Shown piece by piece: positions 41,697 through 56,218 of a stretch of 64,000 nt of DNA. Both the position numbers and the translations under genes were made by a program. The notes beneath the pieces are model-generated. The model saw only the letters and a program-made list of their open reading frames with translations. It did no database searches and was not told where the DNA came from. Every line of letters begins with the position of its first letter. Positions within the stretch are counted from its first letter, which is position 1. The stretch is taken from the NCBI GenBank assembly GCA_021779095.1, contig JAJYBI010000013.1:20281-84280 (forward strand). The letters are read 5' to 3'. The stretch comes from Deltaproteobacteria bacterium. Lineage in GTDB: Bacteria > Desulfobacterota > Desulfuromonadia > Geobacterales > JAJYBI01.

Positions 41697-42430
41697 TTTT
41701 TCCCCGTGAAGTCAGAGGCGGCCCAGTCGATCTGGGACATCATTCCCCGAAGGACCGCCACCTCCCGCGCATCGAGCCCGGCACGGGCGAAGACCCGCCG
41801 CAGCGTGCGCATGAGGTGAGCAGGGTTTTCTGGGTTCAGGAAACCGATCCGCAGAAGCGTCCGTTCCATATGCTCATAGAGCGGCTCCAGCTCCCGGGAA
41901 CCGGCCAGGTCGCGGGACGCGGCCTGCCACTCCTCCTCCGCAGGTTGCGCGCCGAACAGCTCGTAACAGAATATAAGCACCGACTGCGCCAGATTCAAGG
42001 AGCCGTAGTCGGGACTGGTGGCGATCGTCGCGTGCCAGGTGCAAAGCGACACCTCGTCGGTAGTAAGGCCGCTGTCCTCGCGGCCGAACACGATTGCGGC
42101 ACGGTCGCCGCCATCACCGGCCACGATCTTCCGGGCGACCTGTGCAGGGGAATAGATCTCCCGCCGGTATTTGCCGTGACGTCGGGTGGTGGCAACCGAC
42201 ACGGACCTGTCGGCGAGCGCATCCGCCAGTGTCGGGAAGATTCGGGCAGATTCCAGCAGGTCACGCGCCGAAACGGCGAACTTGAACGCCTCGGGGTGAT
42301 CGACGGGGCACGGGTTGACGAGGCGGAGCTCCGTGATCCCCATGTTCTTCATGGCGCGGCAGACCATCCCCACATTGCCGGGACTCTGGGGTTCCACGAG
42401 GACGACGGAAACCCGGTTGTTCAGTTCCAT
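41693..42430 (-). CDS. trmJ: SpoU-type RNA methyltransferase, TrmJ-like
   Basis: 'VSVVLVEPQSPGNVGMVCRAMKNMGITELRLVNP', 'AIVFGREDSGLTTDEVSLCTWHATIATSPDYGSLNLAQSV'. Confidence 0.92.
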   Translation of the reverse strand: MELNNRVSVVLVEPQSPGNVGMVCRAMKNMGITELRLVNPCPVDHPEAFKFAVSARDLLESARIFPTLADALADRSVSVATTRRHGKYRREIYSPAQVARKIVAGDGGDRAAIVFGREDSGLTTDEVSLCTWHATIATSPDYGSLNLAQSVLIFCYELFGAQPAEEEWQAASRDLAGSRELEPLYEHMERTLLRIGFLNPENPAHLMRTLRRVFARAGLDAREVAVLRGMMSQIDWAASDFTGKK

Positions 42431-42467
42431 TGTGTATGCTCCACGGTTTCGAGTGTCAGCCGGCAGC

Positions 42468-43115
42468 TTATCGATCCCTGGCGTTCCGTTTCATCCTGCC
42501 GAGGCGTTCCCTGGCCGCCCCCCGCCGCCGCCGTGCAATGACGAAATGCATCACCCACGCAAGCGCCATCAGCGAGAGAAGCAGTACGACAAACAGGTTT
42601 TCGTAGCGGTTCAGGTCTTCGACGAAGAATGCGGCACTCTTGCCGAACAGATAACCCGCCGACGAAAACAGACCCGCCCAGAGAAGTGCGCTCAGCAGAT
42701 TGAGCCAGCAGAACCGCAGTGCGGGAAAGCTGCTCATGCCGAGGACAAGGGGGAGCAGGATTCGGAACCCGTAGGTATAGCGGGAGATGAAGGCAACAAA
42801 GGTACCGTACCGTTCGATAAGGCGCAAGGCCTTTCTGAATTTCCGGGAAAAGGCGGTGAACAGCTTCAGGAACAGGACTCCCTGCCACCGGCCGAGATAG
42901 AAATAGAACTGGTCGCCGCAGAATCCCCCGAGAAGAGCCACCAGTATGACCCCGGCGAGATGCAGGTGCCCGCGGGAAGCCCAGAAGCCGGCAAGGATGA
43001 GTCCCGCTTCCCCCTCCATGAAGGTCCAGAGGAACAGTATCCCGTAGCCGTACTGCTGGAGATATGCAAAAACCTGCTCCTGCACGGCTTCTCCTGTGGT
43101 GATACCCGACAACAC
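42468..43115 (-). CDS. DedA family membrane protein
   Basis: 'GYGILFLWTFMEGEAGLILAGFWASRGHL...GGFCGDQFYFYLGRWQG...FVAFISRYTYGFRILLPLVLGMSSFPALRF'. Confidence 0.9.
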   Translation of the reverse strand: MLSGITTGEAVQEQVFAYLQQYGYGILFLWTFMEGEAGLILAGFWASRGHLHLAGVILVALLGGFCGDQFYFYLGRWQGVLFLKLFTAFSRKFRKALRLIERYGTFVAFISRYTYGFRILLPLVLGMSSFPALRFCWLNLLSALLWAGLFSSAGYLFGKSAAFFVEDLNRYENLFVVLLLSLMALAWVMHFVIARRRRGAARERLGRMKRNARDR

Positions 43116-43165
43116 CCCGCCGGTCCTGCAGAGGGATGATTGTCCAACGTTTCAACCCTCAACGC

Positions 43166-43200
43166 AACCGGCCTGTATTCGCTCAGAATGCAGGCCGGTT
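43166..43200. repeat. Perfect-arm stem-loop between DedA gene and upstream membrane-protein gene
   Basis: AACCGGCCTG ... CAGGCCGGTT; no T-run, so terminator status uncertain. Confidence 0.6.
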
Positions 43201-43237
43201 ACAGACGACTAACCCGGAAGAACGGCGGCACCCCCTG

Positions 43238-43972
43238 TCACCGTAGGAGGCGGTAAAGATAGATGAACGAACCGCCCGCGGACAGGCCGGACAGGATGCC
43301 GGCAAAATCACTGACGGCGCGAGAGAATCCGACCCTCATCCGGAACGCCTCGGCAGTCGTCGGGACGCCGACGTTGGTGAGAAACACCTGCCAGTCGGAG
43401 TCCCATCCGTACACCTGCAGGTAGAGGTCCGCCCCCTTCCAGAGGAAGATGAACAGAAAGACGATGCCGAAGGCGATGAAACCGTTGGCCATGGCCGATC
43501 CCTTGATCTGCAGATAGATCTTCCTGATCAGCTCAATGTTGACGATGCAGAGGAACACCCAGGTGCTGTTTTCGATCATCTTGATATGGCGCAGGATAAC
43601 GTAGGTGGGGGTCGGGTTGATCAGGACGAACACGACGGAACCGGCGATGATGCCGAGGATGGAGAAATAGACGACCGGCTTGCTGCCACCCACCTCCATG
43701 GTACGGCTGAAGACGTAATACTCGAGGAATCCGTGGGTCATGACCATGATGGAGACGGTGCCGATGATGTAATGGATCGCCTCCAGCTGGGGATAGTCGG
43801 CCCAGGGGGCGAGCAGATACATCTGACTTACGAAGATCAGGAAGAACCCCATGGAGATACTGGTCCAGACCCGGGCGTTGCCCACGCTGAAATAGAAACT
43901 GAGCAGCCCCGCCAGGAGCCAGCAGATCACCTGGATCTGCGAAATCATACTCGTACTATGCAGAAAATCCAT
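43238..43972 (-). CDS. Polytopic membrane protein (about 7 TM), unknown function
   Basis: Hydrophobic segments throughout; no recognised family. Confidence 0.8.
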   Translation of the reverse strand: MDFLHSTSMISQIQVICWLLAGLLSFYFSVGNARVWTSISMGFFLIFVSQMYLLAPWADYPQLEAIHYIIGTVSIMVMTHGFLEYYVFSRTMEVGGSKPVVYFSILGIIAGSVVFVLINPTPTYVILRHIKMIENSTWVFLCIVNIELIRKIYLQIKGSAMANGFIAFGIVFLFIFLWKGADLYLQVYGWDSDWQVFLTNVGVPTTAEAFRMRVGFSRAVSDFAGILSGLSAGGSFIYLYRLLR

Positions 43973-44004
43973 TATCCCCCCATGCGGACAGCATACGCAT
44001 TCGA

Positions 44005-44955
44005 TCAGATTCGCCCGGCGATCTCGCTTCTCATGGTATCGATCATCTCTTTGATCTTTGATGCGCTGGTGAGCAGTTTCGCGGCCTTTTCAATCCCCCC
44101 GAGGAATTCGGTGGTCTTCGACTCGCTCATAAGACAGCTGCGCCCCCCCCGGTCGGTCAGCTCCTTGTCCACCAGGTTCCGGGCGACCTTCCCCAGGTAG
44201 GCAACGGCGATCTCCTTGAGGTCGTCCTCCAGTTCGAGAAGTATCAGGTCGCGCTGCTTGTTCTCCCGCTCCTCGGCCTCTTTGCGCAGTTTCTCGCGCT
44301 CCGCATTGAACCGGGCCTGACTCGATTCCCAGAGCTTGCCCACGTTGACCATCTCCAGCAGGTCGTACATCATCAGTTCATCGGCCGGCTTGGTGGAAAG
44401 GACGTCGATCTTCGCCCCGGGTAGTCCGGCGATCTTCTGCGATTCGCTCGCAGAGGTCTCGATATCCTCGGCGCCGTCGTGGAAAAAACCGAGGGGGCTT
44501 CCCTCCTTGTAGAAGATGAGCGCCGTACGGTTCTCGGTGTAGATGCGCAGACAGCCGTTCAGCTGCTGCACCTTGAGCTTCTCCAGGAGTCCCTTGACGT
44601 CGATCAGCTTCAGTTCCTGGGCACGATACAGCATCTCGCCGTGGAGAAGTGCATGTAGCCCCATCACGAGATCCCTGGAGAGGCGGTAGACGCTCAGGCT
44701 GCCACCACCCGTAAAAATATGGGTACACATCCCCGCGATCGCTTCAAGACCGCTCAGCCCGCCGTTCCCCTGATCGAGCTTGGCGCTGATCAGCTTGCCC
44801 GATTCGAAGAACAGGACGCTGCTCGCCGCGGGAAAGACAAATCGCACGTATCCGGTGAATCCGCCCTGCTTGAGCTTGGCTAGCATGTCCGGCAGCAGGA
44901 TCTTTGCGGCGGGAACATCCTCATGTAGCGGTGTTCCCTTGGGAAGAAGAAACAT
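44005..44955 (-). CDS. Soluble protein with duplicated PATAN/DUF4388-like motif and helical C-terminus
   Basis: 'GGFTGYVRFVFPAASSVLFFESGKLISAKLDQ' and 'QLNGCLRIYTENRTALIFYKEGSPLGFFHDG' share a motif pattern; coiled 'RFNAEREKLRKEAEERENKQRDL'. Confidence 0.8.
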   Translation of the reverse strand: MFLLPKGTPLHEDVPAAKILLPDMLAKLKQGGFTGYVRFVFPAASSVLFFESGKLISAKLDQGNGGLSGLEAIAGMCTHIFTGGGSLSVYRLSRDLVMGLHALLHGEMLYRAQELKLIDVKGLLEKLKVQQLNGCLRIYTENRTALIFYKEGSPLGFFHDGAEDIETSASESQKIAGLPGAKIDVLSTKPADELMMYDLLEMVNVGKLWESSQARFNAEREKLRKEAEERENKQRDLILLELEDDLKEIAVAYLGKVARNLVDKELTDRGGRSCLMSESKTTEFLGGIEKAAKLLTSASKIKEMIDTMRSEIAGRI

Positions 44956-45153
44956 CCAGCACTCCTCACAACAGTCTGGCTAAGGGGTGACAACAACATA
45001 TCACGCCCGGTCATGCAGGTACCGCATGACCGTATCGTCGCGGTGCATGCGAGGCATCCGCTTCCCCGAACAGCACCGGCAAACCTTATTTTATATACTC
45101 AATAAATGGCTCCTAAGCAAGGATTAACTCCGCATCGCGCCGGGTGCCCGATC

Positions 45154-45183
45154 AAAAAAAAACCCGGCGGGGATACCGCCGGG
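45154..45183 (-). terminator. Intrinsic terminator of korDABC operon
   Basis: Minus strand CCCGGCGG-TATCC-CCGCCGGG followed by TTTTTTTTT. Confidence 0.9.
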
Positions 45184-45210
45184 CATCTGAATCAAATGAA
45201 CGTGGAACGT

Positions 45211-45759
45211 TTATCCCTGTGCCGACAGGGCCTTTTCGTATCCCATCTGGAACGCCTTCTTGTTCAGCTCGATGAACGCCTCGGGTACGCGGGCAAGGAC
45301 CGCCTTCTCCGCGCTCTCCTTGGAAACGACCCCCGTGAGGGCCACCATCGCGCCCAGCGCCACGATGTTGGCGACGATCTCACGTCCCACCTCGTTTTTG
45401 GCGGTGTTGATGATCGGGAATGATACCGTCTTGTAATTCCCCTTCGGCAGGGTCTTCACGAGGTCGGAATCCACCAGCAGCACGCCCCCCTCCTTCAGGT
45501 CGGAGGAGTACTTGTCGCAGGCCTCCTGGGTCAGCGCCAGGAGCGCATCCACCACGGTCGCCTTCGGGTAGTCGATCGGCCCGTCGGAAATGATCACCTC
45601 GGACTTGGAGGCGCCGCCACGGGCCTCGGGACCGTAGCTCTGGGACTGGACCGCCTGCTTACCGTCGTAGATCGATGCGGACTCGGCCATGATGACCCCG
45701 GCCAGAATGAGCCCCTGGCCGCCCGCCCCGGAAAATCTCAGTTCATATCTTCCAGCCAT
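45211..45759 (-). CDS. korC: 2-oxoglutarate:ferredoxin oxidoreductase, gamma subunit
   Basis: 'YELRFSGAGGQGLILAGVIMAESASIYDGKQAVQSQSYGPEARGGASKSEVIIS'. Confidence 0.94.
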   Translation of the reverse strand: MAGRYELRFSGAGGQGLILAGVIMAESASIYDGKQAVQSQSYGPEARGGASKSEVIISDGPIDYPKATVVDALLALTQEACDKYSSDLKEGGVLLVDSDLVKTLPKGNYKTVSFPIINTAKNEVGREIVANIVALGAMVALTGVVSKESAEKAVLARVPEAFIELNKKAFQMGYEKALSAQG

Positions 45760-45786
45760 CTGTTTTCTCCTTTTGGCTTTTTTGAA

Positions 45787-46605
45787 TTACTTGGCGCCCT
45801 TGGCGCGCTCGATGACCTTCGCGTACTCGTCGGTGTACTCGGGCCGCTCTTCCTTGTACAGCACGCCCGTCAGCACCTTACCCTGCAGCTGCTCCGGAGA
45901 CATCTTCTCGGCGGCCTTCACCGGTACGGCAATCTCTTTCAGGTGGTTCATCATCTCGATAACCGACTTGAACTTGTTGCGGCGGCCGTAGGTGGTCGGG
46001 CAGTCGTCCAGGATCTCGACGACGGAGAACCCCTTGTGCTGGATCGCCTCGGCGATGAGCTTGTCGATCTGGTTCGCATGAAATGCCGTACCCCGGGCGA
46101 CAAAGGTTGCGCCGGCGCCAATGGCAAGCTTGGCGATGTCGAATGCCGCATCCGGATTGCCGTAAGGGGTCGTGGACGCCTTGGCGCCGGTGGGGGTCGC
46201 CGGGGAGAACTGTCCGCCGGTCATGCCGTAGATCTTGTTGTTCAGGATGATGTAGGTCATGTCGATGTTGCGGCGACAGGCATGGATGAAGTGGTTGCCG
46301 CCGATGGCGGTGCCGTCGCCGTCGCCGCCGACCAGGATAACGTCCATCTCCGGTTTCGCCATCTTCACACCGGTGGCGAACGCCGCAGCACGACCATGGG
46401 CGGTGTGCAGGGTACAGCAATCCATGTAACCCGGCAGCCGGGAAGCGCAGCCGATACCCGACACGATTGCGGTGTTTTCCTTTTTCAGCCCCACCGTGTC
46501 GATGGCGCGGATCAAACCCTTCATGACAATGCCGTGGCCGCAACCGGGGCACCAGATATGGGGCAGCTTGCCGGGGCGAATATATTTCTCGTAATCGAAT
46601 GCCAT
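45787..46605 (-). CDS. korB: 2-oxoglutarate:ferredoxin oxidoreductase, beta subunit
   Basis: 'LPHIWCPGCGHGIVMKGLIRAID...GDGDGTAIGGNHFIHACRRNIDMTYIILNNKIYGMTGGQ' (TPP). Confidence 0.95.
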   Translation of the reverse strand: MAFDYEKYIRPGKLPHIWCPGCGHGIVMKGLIRAIDTVGLKKENTAIVSGIGCASRLPGYMDCCTLHTAHGRAAAFATGVKMAKPEMDVILVGGDGDGTAIGGNHFIHACRRNIDMTYIILNNKIYGMTGGQFSPATPTGAKASTTPYGNPDAAFDIAKLAIGAGATFVARGTAFHANQIDKLIAEAIQHKGFSVVEILDDCPTTYGRRNKFKSVIEMMNHLKEIAVPVKAAEKMSPEQLQGKVLTGVLYKEERPEYTDEYAKVIERAKGAK

Positions 46606-46606
46606 G

Positions 46607-47740
46607 TTACTTGACCTCCTTCATCTTGTCGAGAATCTGGCCGGGATTGATCGGCTCGCCGTCCACACGGAAGATGCCGTGCACCGGAGCGTTCCCTTCC
46701 ACGACGCCCTTGACGACGCCGGTAGCCATGCCGAGGTTCATTTCGGGGGTAATGAAGGCCTTTACCTTCTTGGAAAGGGCCAGCAGCTGTTTTTCCGGGA
46801 ACGGCCAGAATGTGATAAGGCGGAAAAGACCGGCCTTGATTCCCTGCTTGCGGGCTTCGTTCACCGCGAAGCGGGCGGACCGGGACGTGGAGCCGAACGC
46901 AACGACGACGATCTCGGCATCGTCAAGAAGATACTCTTCGTACTTGACGATATCATCGACATTACCGTCTACCTTGCGGACCTGGCGCTCTTCCTCCGCC
47001 TGCACGATGGCGGCCTTGGTGGTCGGAAAACCGTCCTGCATCTTGTTGAGACCGGTAACGTGGAACTTGTACCCGGACCCGAAGGCGGCCAACGGCGGCA
47101 CATCGCCGAAGGAGGTATCATAGGGTTTATACTGTTCGGGCTGAACGGTGGGGACCGTGCGCTCGATTACTGCAACCTCGCCCGGTTCGGGGAAGACAAT
47201 CCGTTCACGCATATGCGCGACAATCTCGTCCGGCATGACCATGACCGGGGTACGGTATTTTTCGGACAGGTTGAACGCGCGAATCACCTCTTCATACGTC
47301 TCCTGGACAGATGCCGGCACCAGGCAGATGGCAGGATGGTCGCCATGGGTACCCCATTTGGCGCACATGACATCCGACTGGGAAGGACCGGTCGGCATCC
47401 CCGTGGAGGGACCGCCACGCATGACGTTGTAGATGACACAGGGAATTTCCGCTATGCAGGCATAACCAATCAGCTCCTGCTTGAGTGAAAGGCCGGGGCC
47501 CGACGTGGAAGTCAACGTCTTGGAACCCGCAAGCGCCCCGCCAATGATGGCGGCCATGGCGCCGATCTCGTCTTCCATCTGGATGAATTTGCCACCGACC
47601 TTCGGCAGTTCGGCGGACATGACTTCGGCCACCTCGGTGGACGGCGTAATGGGATATCCGGCGAAAAAGTTACAGCCCGCGTACAGTGCACCCTGGGCGG
47701 CAGCTTCGTTACCCTGCAAAAAAGCAACTTTCTTTGCCAC
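46607..47740 (-). CDS. korA: 2-oxoglutarate:ferredoxin oxidoreductase, alpha subunit
   Basis: 'FLQGNEAAAQGALYAGCNFFAGYPITPSTEVAEVMSAELPKVGGKFIQMEDEIGAMAAIIGGALAGSKTLTSTSGPGLSL'. Confidence 0.96.
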   Translation of the reverse strand: MAKKVAFLQGNEAAAQGALYAGCNFFAGYPITPSTEVAEVMSAELPKVGGKFIQMEDEIGAMAAIIGGALAGSKTLTSTSGPGLSLKQELIGYACIAEIPCVIYNVMRGGPSTGMPTGPSQSDVMCAKWGTHGDHPAICLVPASVQETYEEVIRAFNLSEKYRTPVMVMPDEIVAHMRERIVFPEPGEVAVIERTVPTVQPEQYKPYDTSFGDVPPLAAFGSGYKFHVTGLNKMQDGFPTTKAAIVQAEEERQVRKVDGNVDDIVKYEEYLLDDAEIVVVAFGSTSRSARFAVNEARKQGIKAGLFRLITFWPFPEKQLLALSKKVKAFITPEMNLGMATGVVKGVVEGNAPVHGIFRVDGEPINPGQILDKMKEVK

Positions 47741-47763
47741 GGTTACTACCTCCTGTAAGATAT

Positions 47764-47958
47764 TTATGCTGTCACTTTAATTGCAAAATCCGGACATCTC
47801 AGTTCGCACTGCATGCACTTGATGCATGCCTCCAGGTTTTTCACCGATGCGACGAACCCCTGCATCTCGAGCACCTTGGTCGGGCAGAACTCGACACAGA
47901 TGTGACACCCCTTGCAATACTTCTCGATGATCTCAATGGTCGGAAGCTTTTTTTCCAT
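47764..47958 (-). CDS. korD: 2-oxoglutarate:ferredoxin oxidoreductase, 4Fe-4S subunit
   Basis: 'EKYCKGCHICVEFCPTKVLEMQGF...CIKCMQCELRCPDFAI'. Confidence 0.94.
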   Translation of the reverse strand: MEKKLPTIEIIEKYCKGCHICVEFCPTKVLEMQGFVASVKNLEACIKCMQCELRCPDFAIKVTA

Positions 47959-48007
47959 CTACGTTGGCTCCTTTACTGGAATAACGGCTAAGTCACGAGG
48001 ACATTTC

Positions 48008-48036
48008 TGTATAGCACTCTTTGTATACGATTACAA
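48008..48036 (-). promoter_or_regulatory. Putative sigma70-type promoter of korDABC
   Basis: Minus strand TTGTAA-17 nt-TATACA; degenerate dyad TTGTATACGATTACAA overlaps the -35 side. Confidence 0.45.
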
Positions 48037-48087
48037 TACGGGCGTCTCACATTAAAGCCGCCTACTGTTCAACCGGCTCCGATACGG

Positions 48088-48115
48088 AAAAAGAAGGGCC
48101 TGTGCCCTTCTTTTT
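48088..48115 (-). terminator. Intrinsic terminator of icd-mdh operon
   Basis: AAAAAGAAGGGC-CTGT-GCCCTTCTTTTT. Confidence 0.92.
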
Positions 48116-48140
48116 CCCATATCCCGGATGCCGTTTCCAC

Positions 48141-51425
<3,285 letters not shown>

Positions 51426-51603
51426 TCATCACGTTGCCGGTGCATCTGACATACGCGTGACACCGCAAACCGCTGTTTCAAAATCCTGCGCGAATCCAAA
51501 CGGTGTAACCGGCGCCAATCGCCGGACACCATCCACAACAAACAGCAGTCATTTCAACATGTTACCAACACCAGCCAAAACCGAATTTAACCACGGTTAA
51601 AAA

Positions 51604-51652
51604 TTTTGTATACAGTATACAAAACATTTTACACTGTCAAGAAAAATGTCAA
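51604..51652 (-). promoter_or_regulatory. Putative icd promoter/operator region with 21-bp palindrome TTTTGTATACAGTATACAAAA (51604-51624)
   Basis: Perfect 10-bp arms; minus-strand TTGACA hexamers at 51635-51640 and 51647-51652; -10-like TATACT lies inside the palindrome (15-nt spacer). Confidence 0.65.
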
Positions 51653-51714
51653 GTTGATGAATCGCCATACAAGGAGCTCTGCAAGGAACTGCCGGTGAAA
51701 AAAAAGGGGGGGGG

Positions 51715-52449
51715 TTAACGAAGGGGTTTTTCCTGGGCATACCGGCGTGCTTCCGCCAGGTCGTCGCGACTCACGCCGCGGGGGATGCGCAGGACCTGAC
51801 CGGGCCACAGATGCCGCGGATCACGGATCTGGTCCCGATTGGCTCGATAGAGGAGGGGCCACAGCATGTTGTCGTTGTATACTTCGGGGAGTGCCGAGAT
51901 CTGGGGTAGGGTTTCGCCCCTCTTTACCGTATGAAAGGTGGGTAGCGGCTTTGCCGGCTGCCGGGCTCGTTCGGCGGCCCGGCGCGCCTCTGCTGCAGCA
52001 CGCGCCGCCTGTTCGGCCCGGGCCTGCTCGCGGGCACGCTGCTCCTCTTCCCGCTGGCCATTCAGACGACGTTGCTCCTCTTCCTGCCGTTTTTCCAGCC
52101 GGCGCCGCTCCTCATCCTGCCGGCGGGCGGACTCGATCTCGCGCGCCACCCGTTCAGCGGCGAGCTTGCTTTCGATATACTCGCTTTCGAGAAGCGCCAT
52201 CTGGTAGTAGCGGTCCGCCTCCTCAACCTCGCGGCCTCCGGCAAGTGCCTCCGCACGTTCCACCGAACGCGACGCACTGTCGAACTCTGCGGGGTATCGG
52301 GTATCCCCGCCCGCCTTGCGCACCTCACTGAGTTTCAGTATGGCCGCCATACGCCAGCGCGGGACGGCGGTCGCACAGGCCGTCAGGAGCGACATCGCGA
52401 CCACCGCCAGAATGAACATGATCCGCACTGGCAGAAACCGGTGCGCCAT
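51715..52449 (-). CDS. LysM-domain lipoprotein with Arg/Glu-rich coiled region
   Basis: 'MSLLTACATA' lipobox; 'TFHTVKRGETLPQISALPEVYNDNMLWPLLYRANRDQIRDPRHLWPGQVLRIPRG'. Confidence 0.92.
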   Translation of the reverse strand: MAHRFLPVRIMFILAVVAMSLLTACATAVPRWRMAAILKLSEVRKAGGDTRYPAEFDSASRSVERAEALAGGREVEEADRYYQMALLESEYIESKLAAERVAREIESARRQDEERRRLEKRQEEEQRRLNGQREEEQRAREQARAEQAARAAAEARRAAERARQPAKPLPTFHTVKRGETLPQISALPEVYNDNMLWPLLYRANRDQIRDPRHLWPGQVLRIPRGVSRDDLAEARRYAQEKPLR

Positions 52450-52450
52450 G

Positions 52451-54232
<1,782 letters not shown>

Positions 54233-54404
54233 GGTGCATCCTCCCGACGTTATATGTGCGCGTCCAAAATCGAGGCAGTATACTCAAAACCGGTCACCTC
54301 TTCAAGATTATTCCCGCATCAGGTTCGCCGGCAATGAAAAACCCGCCGCTCAACTCTGACGGGCGTGATGCATGCACCTTACGGAGACAGATGTATCCTT
54401 CAGA

Positions 54405-55358
54405 CTACTGCCCGGAAACCAGGCGTTCCACATCTCGCTCAACGAGATCATGACAAGCCAGTTTCCGTCTCCAGGCTTTCGGCACGCATCGTACGCCGTG
54501 CAGCGTTCCGAGCCACGCACCGATCATCGCCGCCCGGCCGGCACTGTCGCCGCCGGCACGCGCCGTTTCGAGAATGGCATCGACGAATGAGGTCTCATAC
54601 CGGACGGCCGCATGAATCGCCGCCGGAAAGCTGGACGCAAGCGGGCACGACTGACCGAACCGCTCCGTCGCGTTCCGCACCGACAGATGCGCCGCGGCCA
54701 GCGCTTCGCGTATCTTCTGGGCCGGTTCCCCCCCCGTGATCCTGGCGGCCCGCCCCAGCGCCTCTTCCAGACCACACCCCGTCAGCAGTTCCCGCAGGAT
54801 GGTCGCATGGGCCTGGGCATACTTGACGGCCCGTGGGCTCGCCTGACAGACCCTGGTCGCGGCGGCAATGCGGTCCAATAGCCCCGGATCGTCGGCATGG
54901 GCGACCAGTACCGGCGCCAGCCTCGTCACGGTAGCCGGCTGGTCGTCGTCGGCACCGGACTGGAACGAGAACGGCTCGCCGGGGTGATCCGCGCAGAACG
55001 CCCGGTAGTTCGCCAGCGTGTCCCGTGTCGCATGGTCAATATAGCCGGTATAGGCGTCGGAGCCGAAGAGCGCAACGAACCGCCGGCCGAAGTCGACGGC
55101 GTCGAACCTCCCCTTTTCCGCGACGGACTCCAGCATGAGGAGCGCCGCATCGCCATAATGGGTCAGCTCTCCCGGCCGTTTCCCCCAGTGGTAGTGCCCT
55201 TCCAGTGGGGGGTCGAACCCGATGATCCCGTCGGGATAGCGGCGGGCGAGCTCGTTCAGATCATAGATCCAGTGACTGCCGAGACAGGCGGCATCCCCCA
55301 CGAACTGCCCCCAGATGGCACCGCGGCAGCGGTCAGACTTCATGAACGGCATCTGCAT
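54405..55358 (-). CDS. ADP-ribosylglycohydrolase (DraG-like) family protein
   Basis: 'DRCRGAIWGQFVGDAACLGSHWIYDLNELARRYPDGIIGFDPPLEGHYHWGKRPGELTHYGDAALLMLESVAEKG', 'AAMIGAWLGTLHG'. Confidence 0.88.
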   Translation of the reverse strand: MQMPFMKSDRCRGAIWGQFVGDAACLGSHWIYDLNELARRYPDGIIGFDPPLEGHYHWGKRPGELTHYGDAALLMLESVAEKGRFDAVDFGRRFVALFGSDAYTGYIDHATRDTLANYRAFCADHPGEPFSFQSGADDDQPATVTRLAPVLVAHADDPGLLDRIAAATRVCQASPRAVKYAQAHATILRELLTGCGLEEALGRAARITGGEPAQKIREALAAAHLSVRNATERFGQSCPLASSFPAAIHAAVRYETSFVDAILETARAGGDSAGRAAMIGAWLGTLHGVRCVPKAWRRKLACHDLVERDVERLVSGQ

Positions 55359-55409
55359 TCACCTCCGGATAACGACGATAACACTGCCCGTACGGCGCCC
55401 CGCCACCGG

Positions 55410-56177
55410 CTACCCCTTCCCGTTCTTCTCCAGGAACATCTTGACCAGGTCGATGGGAACGGGGAAGATGGTGGTCGAGTTCTTCTCCGCCGCAATCTCC
55501 GTCAGGGTCTGCAGGTAACGGAGCTGCAGGGAGGCCGGCTCCGCCGCCAGCACCGTTGCCGCCTGGGCGAGTTTTTCCGACGCCTGCAGCTCCCCTTCCG
55601 CATGGATCACCTTGGCGCGCCGCTCCCGCTCCGCCTCGGCCTGCTTGGCGATGGCCCGCAGCATCTCCTGGGGGAGGTCGATGTTCTTCACCTCCACGTT
55701 GGAGACCTTCACCCCCCACGGGCCCGTATGGCGATCGAGGATCTCCTGGAGCTCCTTGTTGATCTTCTCCCGGTTCGCCAAGAGTTCGTCCAGTTCCACC
55801 TGACCGAGGACGCTCCTCAAGGTCGTCTGGGAGAGCTGGCTTGTGGCGTACAGGTAGTTTTCCACCTCGACGATCGCCTTCTGCGGCTCCATGACCCGGA
55901 AGTAGATCACCGCCGATACCTTGACCGTCACGTTGTCGTGGGTGATCACGTCCTGGGGGGGGACATCGAAGGCGACGGTCCGCAGCGACACCCGCGTAAG
56001 CCGGTCGATGCCGGGAATGATGAAGAACAGCCCCGGTCCCCGCACCCCCGCCAGCCGGCCGAGCCGGAACAGTACCCCCCGTTCGTACTCGGGAAGGATG
56101 CGCACCGCACTGGCGAGAAACATGATCGCCAGGATGGCAAGAAACAGCACCGGTACGTAATTGAAGATATCGAACAT
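55410..56177 (-). CDS. SPFH/stomatin-like slipin
   Basis: '[71 protein letters not shown]'. Confidence 0.96.
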   Translation of the reverse strand: MFDIFNYVPVLFLAILAIMFLASAVRILPEYERGVLFRLGRLAGVRGPGLFFIIPGIDRLTRVSLRTVAFDVPPQDVITHDNVTVKVSAVIYFRVMEPQKAIVEVENYLYATSQLSQTTLRSVLGQVELDELLANREKINKELQEILDRHTGPWGVKVSNVEVKNIDLPQEMLRAIAKQAEAERERRAKVIHAEGELQASEKLAQAATVLAAEPASLQLRYLQTLTEIAAEKNSTTIFPVPIDLVKMFLEKNGKG

Positions 56178-56218
56178 CAGAGAACCTCCTTGGGACATGT
56201 GAAACGTCTCTGTCTGTA

